Under the pieces are notes generated by a model. It had not been told where the DNA came from. It did not search any database and saw nothing but the letters and a program-made list of their open reading frames with translations. From CAYWMP01 sp964459445 (GTDB lineage: Bacteria > Desulfobacterota > DSM-4660 > Desulfatiglandales > HGW-15), in NCBI GenBank assembly GCA_964459445.1, contig CAYWMP010000095.1, positions 1-22,102 of the forward strand: 22,102 nt of DNA, given 5' to 3'. Below, in pieces: positions 7,830 through 14,849 of the stretch (positions within the stretch are counted from its first letter, which is position 1; each line of letters begins with the position of its first letter). The translations under genes were made by a program, and so were the position numbers.

Positions 7830-8249
7830 TTACACGCCCAATTCAGCGACGGCCTTTTCCAAAAGATTCTTGGCTTTTCCGCCGTCGTCGGGAAAAACAG
7901 AAATCCCCACCGCCACTTCACCCCAGGTCTGTTCAAGGGCCAGGTCTTTGATTCGCTTCTTGACCACCTCTAGGCCTTCACGATTTGCATGGGGTAGAAT
8001 GAGAAAATATCTCCTCAAAGTGGACCCGATGATTTTATCATACCCACGCAGGTGTTTTTCCAGGACATGAAAAGAGATTGTCTTGCCCGGCATGACTTTG
8101 CTCAAACCTCTAGGCACATTATGGCTCAACTCTACGGCCATGACGCCGAAATCCAATTCAAACCTTTTCGATCTCTCGATTTCTTCTTCTATCATTCTTA
8201 TTTCAACAGCGAGTTTTTTCTTCTTGTGTTTATCTTTTGACCAGAACAT
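7830..8249 (-). CDS. Stand-alone degenerate GGDEF-like domain protein
   Basis: A 139-residue soluble protein with a lysine-rich N-terminus and a charged helix (about 12-30). The rest resembles a GGDEF (diguanylate cyclase) fold: HVLEKHLRGYDKIIGS (61-76), a strand YFLILPHANREG (81-92), a helix VVKKRIKDLA and the late hallmark VAVGISVFPDDGG (112-124). At the position of the catalytic GG(D/E)EF loop it reads STLRRYF, so the active-site Gly-Gly and acidic residues are missing. It should not make cyclic di-GMP; it could be a binding or regulatory remnant. The ATG (8247-8249) has AGGAGG five bases upstream, which supports a real expressed gene. No sensor domain is attached. Confidence 0.6.
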   Translation of the reverse strand: MFWSKDKHKKKKLAVEIRMIEEEIERSKRFELDFGVMAVELSHNVPRGLSKVMPGKTISFHVLEKHLRGYDKIIGSTLRRYFLILPHANREGLEVVKKRIKDLALEQTWGEVAVGISVFPDDGGKAKNLLEKAVAELGV

Positions 8250-8366
8250 TCCAACCTCCTATCAGAACAATTGAAAAATTACCAGATTTCCTGGCAATCG
8301 TCTATCCTGAATATTGGTGAATTTCCTCAATGATCCTGCTAATTATCGACATCCTGAAGTAGAAAC

Positions 8367-8396
8367 TTGACAGCTTCTCATCAATATAGGGATAAT
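8367..8396 (+). promoter_or_regulatory. Near-consensus sigma70-type promoter of the DUF1445 gene
   Basis: A perfect TTGACA (8367-8372) is followed after 18 bases by GATAAT (8391-8396), one mismatch from TATAAT. The predicted transcription start is about 8402-8404, at the in-frame ATG at 8403. The mRNA may therefore be leaderless. The TTG that opens the longest possible reading frame at 8367 is part of this -35 box, so it is not a credible start codon. Confidence 0.55.
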
Positions 8397-8402
8397 GAAA
8401 TT

Positions 8403-9185
8403 ATGATTAAAGCCCTATCACCGAGCGAATTAAGACGCAAAATAAGAAACGGTAAATGGGCCAAGTCTACGACTGGCCTGGCTCCCGGCTTTGTCCAAGC
8501 CAACCTGGTCATGCTCCCTAAAGACCAGGCCTTTCATTTCCTCCTCTTCTGCACCCGAAATTCAAAACCCTGTCCCATTCTTGATGTCCTTGAACCCGGT
8601 GAGGTGGAACCTCGAATTGCAGCCGGCGCCGACCTGCGGTCGGACCTGCCCAAATACAGGGTCTATGAAGAGGGCGTTTTAAAATCTGAGGTGGAATCAG
8701 TTGCAGATTTATTCACCGAGGACATGGTCAGCTTCCTTCTCGGATGCAGTTTTTCCTTTGAAAGCGCCCTTATGGCCGCGGGAATACGAATTAGAAACAT
8801 CGATGAGAAAAAGAATGTGTCCATGTACATAACGAATAGGGAATGCCTTTCCGCCGGACCTTTTTTTACCCCTATGGTTGTCAGCATGAGACCTATGCTT
8901 CCCGAGCAAGCCATTAGGGCCGTGCAGATAACTACGAGATTTCATCTCACACACGGCGCCCCTATCCATATGGGAGCCCCGGAGGAAATCGGAATCAAGC
9001 ATCTTGACAAACCCGACTTCGGCGATCCCGTATCCATTTACCCAGAAGAGATTCCTGTTTTTTGGGCCTGCGGGGTCACCTCCATTCTAGCTGCCATCTC
9101 AACGTCCCTTCCCCTTGTCATCACCCATTCGCCGGGCCATATGTTTGTTTCAGACTTGAGGGATGAAGACCTCACCATACTCTGA
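8403..9185 (+). CDS. DUF1445 putative hydro-lyase (UPF0317 / YcsI family)
   Basis: A 260-residue cytoplasmic protein of the UPF0317/DUF1445 family. Family stretches are visible throughout: SPSELRRKIRNGKW near the N-terminus, CTRNSKPCPILDVLEPG, FLLGCSFSFESAL, YITNRECLSAGPFFTPMVVS (split around the conserved Cys), HGAPIHMG, VFWACGVTS and ITHSPGHMFVSDL at the end. Family members are annotated as hydro-lyases without a proven bacterial reaction. The mammalian mitochondrial D-glutamate cyclase carries this domain at its N-terminus, and B. subtilis ycsI lies beside the 5-oxoprolinase genes. The presence of pxpABC and a LIV transporter here fits a role in glutamate/5-oxoproline metabolism (inference). 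The ATG at 8403 matches the usual family N-terminus; a weak AGGG lies 11 bases upstream. Confidence 0.88.
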   Translation: MIKALSPSELRRKIRNGKWAKSTTGLAPGFVQANLVMLPKDQAFHFLLFCTRNSKPCPILDVLEPGEVEPRIAAGADLRSDLPKYRVYEEGVLKSEVESVADLFTEDMVSFLLGCSFSFESALMAAGIRIRNIDEKKNVSMYITNRECLSAGPFFTPMVVSMRPMLPEQAIRAVQITTRFHLTHGAPIHMGAPEEIGIKHLDKPDFGDPVSIYPEEIPVFWACGVTSILAAISTSLPLVITHSPGHMFVSDLRDEDLTIL

Positions 9186-9352
9186 GTGATCGAAAATCGC
9201 ACAGGCTTGACATCTTTAGACATTTCCAATATTTTGCTGATGTTTAGTTGATCCTTCACAAGGCTTTATAGGTGATTGCTCATCTTACACAATCATCCTT
9301 TCAATTGGTTCTGCATCAATAATGAACCTAGTTCGCTTCGCTCCGCAATTGG

Positions 9353-9383
9353 CCTCCGGCCCGTGGGGCCTACGCCCCGGAGG
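9353..9383. repeat. GC-rich hairpin
   Basis: CCTCC (9353-9357) pairs with GGAGG (9379-9383), and inside it GGGGC (9365-9369) pairs with GCCCC (9374-9378) around a CTAC loop, leaving a 7-base bulge. An alternative pairing is CCTCCGG with CCGGAGG. It could end the DUF1445 transcript but has no T-run after it. It abuts the octad inverted repeat. Confidence 0.5.
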
Positions 9384-9386
9384 GAA

Positions 9387-9533
9387 TACTGGAATAGTGG
9401 AATGATGGAATAATGGGTTCTGGAAAAATGGGACAATGGTTTCTTAGGAAAATTGAGGTTGGCATAGAAGTTATCAATGGTGCACTTCCTTTAAAATCAA
9501 CCTTCCAATATTCCACCATTCCATCATTCCATG
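9387..9533. repeat. Inverted-repeat element with octad (TGGAATGA-type) arms
   Basis: The left arm (about 9389-9417) is a run of 8-base units such as TGGAATAG, TGGAATGA, TGGAATAA. The right arm (about 9505-9533) is its reverse complement in 23 of 29 positions. The arms enclose about 87 bases with no gene. No transposase is present. The structure is MITE-like but the arms are internally periodic, which is not typical of transposon ends. Confidence 0.6.
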
Positions 9534-9720
9534 TGAGAGGCAAAAACTCAGTCGTTAATAAAAACTGCCTAATTTCAATATGTTGCATAAATTCCGAAAC
9601 GTTGAATCAAGCGTTTCCGGTGCTTTTATGACATTTTGATCTTTTGGGTTTTGTTCCGGTTTCTTTGAAGAGATTCCGGCTAAGGAAAAATCTTTGACTT
9701 GAGGTCGGGTGGCCTCTGAT

Positions 9721-9726
9721 AGGAGG
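9721..9726 (+). promoter_or_regulatory. Strong ribosome binding site of livK
   Basis: AGGAGG lies four bases before the ATG at 9731 and fixes the livK start. A second ATG follows immediately at 9734, with a 7-base spacing that would be equally or more favourable. Confidence 0.8.
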
Positions 9727-9730
9727 TATT

Positions 9731-11047
9731 ATGATGAAATCAGTCGCAAGGTTTGGAATGGTTGTTTTGGGTTTGTTGGCAGTAACGGGGCTTCTCATTC
9801 CAACGGGTGTATTGGCCGTTGAAAAAATCAAAATCGGCGTCATATATCCACTGACTGGTGGGGCGGCCGCCGCCGGCAGGGAGCTTCGCGCCGGGGCTGA
9901 ATTGGCAGCAGAGATCGCAAACAAAGTTATGGCGGATATAAACATGAGCATGGCCAAGCATGGCGGTATTAAAAGTCTGGGCGGCGCTCAAATTGAACTT
10001 ATATTCAAGGACCATGAGGCGAATCCCACCCTCGGCGCCGACCTCGCCAAAAAGCTGATTCTCGATGACAAGGTCCATGGCCTCCTGGGCTGTTACCACA
10101 GCTCGGTAACCAAAACGGTAAGCGCAGTAGCCGAACAATATGGGATTCCGATGATCAACGGATCATCAACCTCCCCTGCCCTCACGAAACGCGGGTTCAA
10201 ATGGTTCTGGAGGACCACCCCCCATGACAAATGGTTTACCAAAGATCTTTTCGAATTGCTTAAGGGCCTGGCAAATGGCAAGGTCAAAGGCGTTAAGGCC
10301 GTATCCAAGGGTGAGATTATGAACCTTGCCTCAGCCTGTGAAAAGACCGAGTGGGGCTCCCATGTCTCCGGATTGGTTGAAGCGCTGGCCAAAGAATACG
10401 GCTTCAAGCTGAAAAAATCGCTCCTCTATGCAAAAGAATCGCCGGATCTCTCAAGCGAAGTAAGATCACTGAAGGCATCCCGGGCCGACGTCATGCTCTT
10501 TGCATCCTATACATCCGATGCCATATTGCTGGTGAAGACCATGAAGGCGCAGAAGGCCGCCCCCAAGATTATCTGGGGTCAGGACGCCGGATTCGAAAAA
10601 CCGGAATTCCGTAGCACCCTGGGCGATAACATCGTCGGAATATTGACGCGTACCGTGTTCCTCCCCAAGGTCGTAGAAATAAAGGCCCTGGCCGGACAGG
10701 TCAACAAACTCTACAAGGCCAAAGCTAAAAACGACCTGGGCGGCGCCTCTGCCAGGGCTTTCACAGGACTGCAAACCTGGGTGCATGTCCTTGAAAAGGC
10801 AGGTTCCACGGATCCCGCGGCCATTCAGAAAGCGGCCAATGCCATTCATATCCCGGGATCAGATCTGGTGGTTCCCTGGGCGGGTATCAAATTCTCTACT
10901 ACCGGAGAAGAATTGGGCCAGAACGTCCTAGGATCAGGCCTCATCGGTCAGTATCAGAAAGGCGCGGATGGAAAAGTGGGATTGGAGATCGTTTATCCCT
11001 TTGACGTTTCCTCTGCGAACATGATTTATCCTTTCCCCGGATTTTAA
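9731..11047 (+). CDS. livK: LIV-type ABC transporter substrate-binding protein
   Basis: A 438-residue periplasmic binding protein (Peripla_BP_6 / type I fold). A signal peptide is evident: MMKSVAR, a hydrophobic core to about residue 25, and a likely cleavage after Ala29 (GVLA|VEK). The mature protein opens with IKIGVIYPLTGGAAAAGREL, the usual beta1-loop that contacts ligand, and continues with GLLGCYHSSVTKTVSAVAEQYGIP and INGSSTSPALT typical of LivJ/LivK-like proteins. It is longer than E. coli LivK (about 370 residues), in the range of LIV proteins for amides, hydrophobic or other amino acids. The ligand is not certain; from the neighbouring pxpABC genes 5-oxoproline or a related compound is inferred. 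It heads livKHMGF. Confidence 0.9.
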   Translation: MMKSVARFGMVVLGLLAVTGLLIPTGVLAVEKIKIGVIYPLTGGAAAAGRELRAGAELAAEIANKVMADINMSMAKHGGIKSLGGAQIELIFKDHEANPTLGADLAKKLILDDKVHGLLGCYHSSVTKTVSAVAEQYGIPMINGSSTSPALTKRGFKWFWRTTPHDKWFTKDLFELLKGLANGKVKGVKAVSKGEIMNLASACEKTEWGSHVSGLVEALAKEYGFKLKKSLLYAKESPDLSSEVRSLKASRADVMLFASYTSDAILLVKTMKAQKAAPKIIWGQDAGFEKPEFRSTLGDNIVGILTRTVFLPKVVEIKALAGQVNKLYKAKAKNDLGGASARAFTGLQTWVHVLEKAGSTDPAAIQKAANAIHIPGSDLVVPWAGIKFSTTGEELGQNVLGSGLIGQYQKGADGKVGLEIVYPFDVSSANMIYPFPGF

Positions 11048-11075
11048 ATTTCAAATCTATTTTTACCCATCTGTG

Positions 11076-11101
11076 ATTCCTCCTTCAGATGATGGAGGAA
11101 T
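11076..11101 (+). promoter_or_regulatory. Hairpin in the livK-livH gap masking an SD-like sequence
   Basis: ATTCCTCC (11076-11083) pairs perfectly with GGAGGAAT (11094-11101) across a 10-base loop. The right arm is a Shine-Dalgarno-like GGAGGA. Ten bases after it an ATG (11109) opens a 4-codon frame (MGIF) whose TGA overlaps a TTG at 11120 that is in frame with livH. The hairpin may reduce expression of the permease genes relative to livK. Confidence 0.5.
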
Positions 11102-11143
11102 ATACAGGATGGGTATTTTTTGATCGGAGCTCCCGGAAGCATA

Positions 11144-12058
11144 ATGGACATCCTTGCCGGATCCCTTGTGGCCGCCCTGTTGATCGGCATGATTTTGGCG
11201 CTGGTCGCTTTAGGTCTTACCATCATCTTCGGCGTGATGGATATCGTGAACTTTGCCCATGGGGAATTCCTTATGATCGGTATGTATGCCGGTCTGCTTA
11301 CGGCCCAGAGCACCGGCATGGATCCGCTCTTCACCCTCCCCGTCGCCGCAGTCGTTGGATTTCTACTCGGCATCATCTGTTACACGGGTTTTATCAAATT
11401 TCTCCTTCGAGGCCCCATGGTGGCCCAGTTACTCGGCACTTTCGGCCTCATGCTTTTTCTTAGAAACCTCGCCCTCCTGATCTTTGGTGCGGAGGATCGG
11501 GCTCTCCATCACGGGGTCCTGGTAGGAAAAAGTTTCGAACTCGGCATGGGAGTAATCATTCCTGCCACGAAACTGGCAGCCGCAGGACTCTCTGTATTCG
11601 CATTTGTGGGCGTTTGGTTGCTCATGAATCGGACAAAAATCGGAAAGGCCCTTACGGCCACGGCCTTGAACGCCCAAGCTGCTCGATATATGGGCATACC
11701 CACAGAAAAAATGAACGCCTTGGCATGGGGAATCGGAGGCGGGACCGTGACCATTGCGGGGGCCCTCCTTGTCAATTTCTGGTCGGTGAATCCCTTTGTG
11801 GGGCTGCTTTTTACGATGATCGCCTTTGCGATTGTGGCGCTGGGTGGTTTTGGGAGTGTGCCCGGGGCCTTTTTCGCAGGTCTGGTTGTGGGCGTCATCA
11901 CGGAGTTTCCCGGCATTTGGGATTTTTTTACCTACACCTTTGATTTGGACTGGATGTTGGACGTGCCCATGACGTCCTTTAAGTATATGTGGGTGTATGT
12001 TGCCTACTTCGTCATTATGGTGGTTCGCCCCAGAGGGCTTTTCGGATGGAAGCAATAA
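11144..12058 (+). CDS. livH: LIV-type ABC transporter permease LivH
   Basis: A polytopic inner-membrane permease of the LivH family (304 residues from the chosen ATG). The N-terminus after MDILAGSLVAALLIGMILAL continues into GLTIIFGVMDIVNFAHGEFLMIG, the best-conserved block of LivH. Later blocks include RTKIGKALTATALNAQAARYMGI (cytoplasmic loop contacting the ATPases), WGIGGGTVTIAGALL and FGSVPGAFFAGLVVGVITEF. The ATG at 11144 fits the family N-terminus and has GGAAG five bases upstream; a TTG at 11120 would add eight residues and has AGGA about ten bases upstream. It lies 96 bp after livK and overlaps livM by 13 bases. Confidence 0.92.
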   Translation: MDILAGSLVAALLIGMILALVALGLTIIFGVMDIVNFAHGEFLMIGMYAGLLTAQSTGMDPLFTLPVAAVVGFLLGIICYTGFIKFLLRGPMVAQLLGTFGLMLFLRNLALLIFGAEDRALHHGVLVGKSFELGMGVIIPATKLAAAGLSVFAFVGVWLLMNRTKIGKALTATALNAQAARYMGIPTEKMNALAWGIGGGTVTIAGALLVNFWSVNPFVGLLFTMIAFAIVALGGFGSVPGAFFAGLVVGVITEFPGIWDFFTYTFDLDWMLDVPMTSFKYMWVYVAYFVIMVVRPRGLFGWKQ

Positions 12059-13053
12059 AGAACGCCTTTGATTTTTCTGATTTCCCTCGCATCGACCTTG
12101 TCGTGGCCGGGATGCTGGTTCTTTTCTTTTTGACCTTCCCCATCTTCCCTCACTCCTCCTTTGCCATGGCGACGATGATACAGTTTTTCATGTTTTCCCT
12201 GTACGGTATGGGCTGGAATACCATCGGCGGATACGGTGGTCAGGTCGATCTGGGGAAGGCCCAGTATGTCGGCATCGGGGCTTACACGACCGCAGTAATG
12301 TTAATTCGGTGGGATATCCCCTTCTGGATTTCCATGCCTATCGGCATGGTCTTGGCGGTATGTTGGTCATTCATCATAGGTTATCCCCTATTTCGGCTAA
12401 AGGGTCACTATTTCGCCATTGCGACCATTGCCACCTCTCTGGTCCTCAAAGATCTTTTCGAAGTTTGGGATTTCGTGGGGGCTGCCAGGGGGTTGGAGAT
12501 TTCGCCCATAAAATACAATCCGCCGGATTTTACAAGACTCATCTTCAAAGAAGACATCTATTACTACTATGTTATTCTGGGCATTTTCATCCTGGGCATC
12601 CTTTACGTCAATTGGTTCAGAAAATCGCGGCTCGGCTTCCAATTGCGTTCTATAAAAGACAACGAAGACGTGGCTAGATCCCTCGGCGTTAACGTCCATT
12701 GGGCCAAGATCAAGACCTATGCCATCGCGACCGCCTTCGTGAGTGTCGTCGGATCCTTCCATACCTGCTACATCAAAGTCATCGAACCGGAAGACACGAT
12801 GAGCCTGAGCATTTCCATTCTCATTGCGCTCATGGCCATGCTGGGCGGGGCGGGATCATTGTGGGGACCCATTATCGGCGCCGGGATTTTGATTCCCCTT
12901 AAGAGTTATCTCAAGGAATGGCTCGGGGCCATGGCAGGATTGGTGGGCATTGATCTGATTATCTATGCCCTCATCATCATGATCATCTCAGCAGCAGAGC
13001 CCCGAGGGGTCTGGGGCATCGTGGAAAAGATTCGGCGGAGGAAACTGGCCTAA
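12046..13053 (+). CDS. livM: LIV-type ABC transporter permease LivM
   Basis: A 335-residue inner-membrane permease, partner of LivH. Family blocks seen are GWNTIGGYGGQVDLGKAQYVGIGAY, YPLFRLKGHYFAIATIA, the cytoplasmic EAA-like loop SRLGFQLRSIKDNEDVARSLGV, and GGAGSLWGPIIGAGILIPL. The ATG at 12046 lies inside the end of livH and has GAGGG eight bases upstream, which is preferred over a longer frame from 11989 that would run far into livH. Its stop codon TAA overlaps the ATG of livG (TAATG). The tight overlaps show a single translationally coupled livHMG unit. Confidence 0.93.
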   Translation: MEAIKNAFDFSDFPRIDLVVAGMLVLFFLTFPIFPHSSFAMATMIQFFMFSLYGMGWNTIGGYGGQVDLGKAQYVGIGAYTTAVMLIRWDIPFWISMPIGMVLAVCWSFIIGYPLFRLKGHYFAIATIATSLVLKDLFEVWDFVGAARGLEISPIKYNPPDFTRLIFKEDIYYYYVILGIFILGILYVNWFRKSRLGFQLRSIKDNEDVARSLGVNVHWAKIKTYAIATAFVSVVGSFHTCYIKVIEPEDTMSLSISILIALMAMLGGAGSLWGPIIGAGILIPLKSYLKEWLGAMAGLVGIDLIIYALIIMIISAAEPRGVWGIVEKIRRRKLA

Positions 13054-13814
13054 TGGCACTGCTCGACGTTCAAAACGTAACCAAAGATTTCGATGGACTG
13101 CGGGCCAACGAGAACATTTCCTTTGCACTCGACAAAGACGAACTGCTGGGGCTTATTGGGCCCAACGGCGCAGGTAAAACCACGCTCTTTAATTGTATCT
13201 CCGGCCTTCATCCCCTGACATCAGGCCGGATCCTGTTTGGCGGACAGGACATTACGGAATTGAAGGCCCATGAAGTCGCGAGGCTTGGTCTGGCAAGGAC
13301 CTTTCAGGTGTACGTGGCTGCAGGAGATCTTACCGTAGAAGAAAATGTGATGGTCGGTTGTTTTATGCGCACCTCATCCCGTGAAAAGGCCAAAGACAAA
13401 GCAGATAGCATCCTAGAAGATCTAAAATTGCGCGACCTCTCACACTACCTCGTAAGCGAACTTCCCGTTGCCGCCCAGAAAAAGGTTACCATGGCCACGG
13501 CCCTGGGTTCCGAACCCATCCTGCTCCTTTTGGATGAGGTTGCCGCCGGCTTGAATCCTACAGAGATTGAAGAGATCATGATCGACATCAAGCACGTGCA
13601 CGAGGACCTCGGGATTACCGTAATGCTCATCGAGCACGTCATGGAACTGGTCATGAAAATGAGTCATCGAGTAATCGTACTGGATTACGGGGAAAAAATC
13701 GCTGAAGGTGAGCCGGAAACAATAGCCAGGGACCCGCGTGTCATTAAAGCCTATCTCGGCGAAAGGTATGTGAAGGAGCATGCCGCTGAGCTGGGTGATT
13801 CCATTTCAAACTGA
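13053..13814 (+). CDS. livG: LIV-type ABC transporter ATP-binding protein LivG
   Basis: A 253-residue ABC ATPase. Walker A is GPNGAGKTT (36-44), the Q-loop is LARTFQ (Q85), Walker B is ILLLLDE (156-162) and the switch His is H195 in LIEHVM. The C-terminal extension IARDPRVIKAYLGE is the LivG hallmark. The signature motif, normally LSGGQ or LSYGQ, reads LPVAAQKKV (137-145), lacking both glycines; related subfamilies of LivG with altered signatures are known, and LivF here has a perfect signature. The ATG overlaps the livM stop codon by one base, and livF starts 6 bp after it. Confidence 0.93.
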   Translation: MALLDVQNVTKDFDGLRANENISFALDKDELLGLIGPNGAGKTTLFNCISGLHPLTSGRILFGGQDITELKAHEVARLGLARTFQVYVAAGDLTVEENVMVGCFMRTSSREKAKDKADSILEDLKLRDLSHYLVSELPVAAQKKVTMATALGSEPILLLLDEVAAGLNPTEIEEIMIDIKHVHEDLGITVMLIEHVMELVMKMSHRVIVLDYGEKIAEGEPETIARDPRVIKAYLGERYVKEHAAELGDSISN

Positions 13815-13820
13815 TTTGCG

Positions 13821-14537
13821 ATGACCCAACACTTACTTGATATTCAAGACATTAAAGTTCGTTACGGCGGTTTGCCCGTCCTCCATGGCGTGTCACTCTA
13901 TTTGGACGCCGGGGAGACCGTGTGTGTGGTCGGTGCCAACGGGGCCGGGAAATCCACCCTTCTAAGATCTGTTATAGGGGCCCAACGCGTATTTGAAGGT
14001 CAAATCCTCTTTAAAAATCAGAAAATACAAAAACTCAGGACAGAACAAATTGTCGACCTGGGCATCATTTATGTCCCGGAAGAGAAGATGCTGTTTAAAC
14101 CGATCTCAGTTGAAGAAAACCTTCTCCTGGGGGCCTATGTTTTAAAGGACGAGAATCAGATTAGACAAAACCTGGAATCCGTGTATCAACTTTTCCCAAA
14201 GCTTCGGGACAGAAGAACGCAGGCGGCTTCGACCCTTTCGGGCGGCGAACAGCAGATGGTGGCCATAGGCCGTGGGCTTATGTCAAAACCTCAGGTTCTT
14301 ATGCTCGATGAGCCGTCCCTGGGTCTTGCACCCCTGCTTGTCGATGAAGTTCTGGATACGGTCCGAAAGTTGAAGGAGGAAGGGATGACGATCCTTTTGG
14401 TTGAACAGAATGTCCGTGAGGCCTTGGATCTGGCCGAACGCGGATATGTTTTACAAACCGGAAGGATCGTCGGACAAGGCAGCGGGAAGGAACTGCTTGA
14501 GAGCGATATGTTCAGGACGGCTTTTCTCGGAATCTAG
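13821..14537 (+). CDS. livF: LIV-type ABC transporter ATP-binding protein LivF
   Basis: A 238-residue ABC ATPase, the second nucleotide-binding subunit of the importer. Walker A is GANGAGKST (38-46), YVPEEKMLFKPISVEENL follows the Q-loop region, the signature is LSGGEQQMVAIGRGL (from 139) and Walker B is VLMLDEPSLGLAPLL (159-173). The switch position reads VEQN, as is normal for LivF. The ATG has no clear ribosome binding site and lies 6 bp after livG, so translation is probably coupled. It is the last gene of the liv operon; a strongly folded repeat follows the stop codon. Confidence 0.94.
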   Translation: MTQHLLDIQDIKVRYGGLPVLHGVSLYLDAGETVCVVGANGAGKSTLLRSVIGAQRVFEGQILFKNQKIQKLRTEQIVDLGIIYVPEEKMLFKPISVEENLLLGAYVLKDENQIRQNLESVYQLFPKLRDRRTQAASTLSGGEQQMVAIGRGLMSKPQVLMLDEPSLGLAPLLVDEVLDTVRKLKEEGMTILLVEQNVREALDLAERGYVLQTGRIVGQGSGKELLESDMFRTAFLGI

Positions 14538-14581
14538 CAGGCAGAGTAAAAGCGCTCATCTGCTGCGTTCCGCTCTTCCTC

Positions 14582-14631
14582 GCCCTGTTAAATTCTCGCT
14601 GCGCGAGACGGCCGAGCCGATTTAACAGGGC
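14582..14631. repeat. Perfect three-way-junction palindromic element after livF
   Basis: GCCCTGTTAAAT (14582-14593) pairs perfectly with ATTTAACAGGGC (14620-14631). The enclosed bases form two abutting hairpins: TCTCGC/GCGAGA (14594-14608, loop TGC) and CGGC/GCCG (14609-14619, loop CGA). No base is left unpaired at the junction. It lies 44 bp beyond the livF stop codon. It may serve as a 3'-end or stabilising structure for the liv mRNA; there is no T-run. Its design suggests a dispersed repeat. Confidence 0.75.
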
Positions 14632-14849
14632 AAGTCATTGCGACATAAACAAGAGGCATGAGACATAGGGTGCCGGGCACAAGGCAAGAATTCAGAACCT
14701 CACTTCTTTGGTTTTCCTTAAGCATTACGCCTTGAACCTCTTGCCACTTGGCTTGTACGACTCTTTCCTCGGGATTTCGCGCGCCTTGCATCTGAGCATT
14801 TTTACTCAGCCTGTAAGTAATGGCGTTAATTGATTTCGATCGCAAAATA
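14632..14849. other. Non-coding remainder of the liv-pxp convergent gap
   Basis: No gene was recognised. The stretch has degenerate internal repeats around CAAGGCAAG (from about 14690) and TCTTGCCACTTG (about 14738-14750), which are partly complementary. A weak hairpin (CTGAG 14792-14796 with CTCAG 14805-14809) lies 40 bp beyond the pxpC stop codon and is the only candidate for a pxp terminator; it lacks a T-run on the minus strand. Confidence 0.4.

Larger units (their letters stand above)
9186..9730. other. Repeat-rich gap between the DUF1445 gene and livK
   Basis: No convincing gene lies in this 545-base gap. It holds a possible promoter (TTGACA 9207-9212, 17 bases, TATTTT 9230-9235), a GC-rich hairpin (9353-9383), an inverted-repeat element built of octads (about 9387-9533) and three TTCCGG words (9615-9620, 9654-9659, 9674-9679) upstream of livK. 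The livK promoter was not identified with confidence. Confidence 0.5.

Noticed and set aside
8367..8402. TTG at 8367 as the start of the DUF1445 protein
   Set aside because: It coincides with a consensus -35 box; the family N-terminus begins at 8403.
9694..9724. TTGACT with TGATAG 17 bases later as the livK promoter
   Set aside because: The -10 match is poor and transcription would begin inside or after the ribosome binding site that livK evidently uses.
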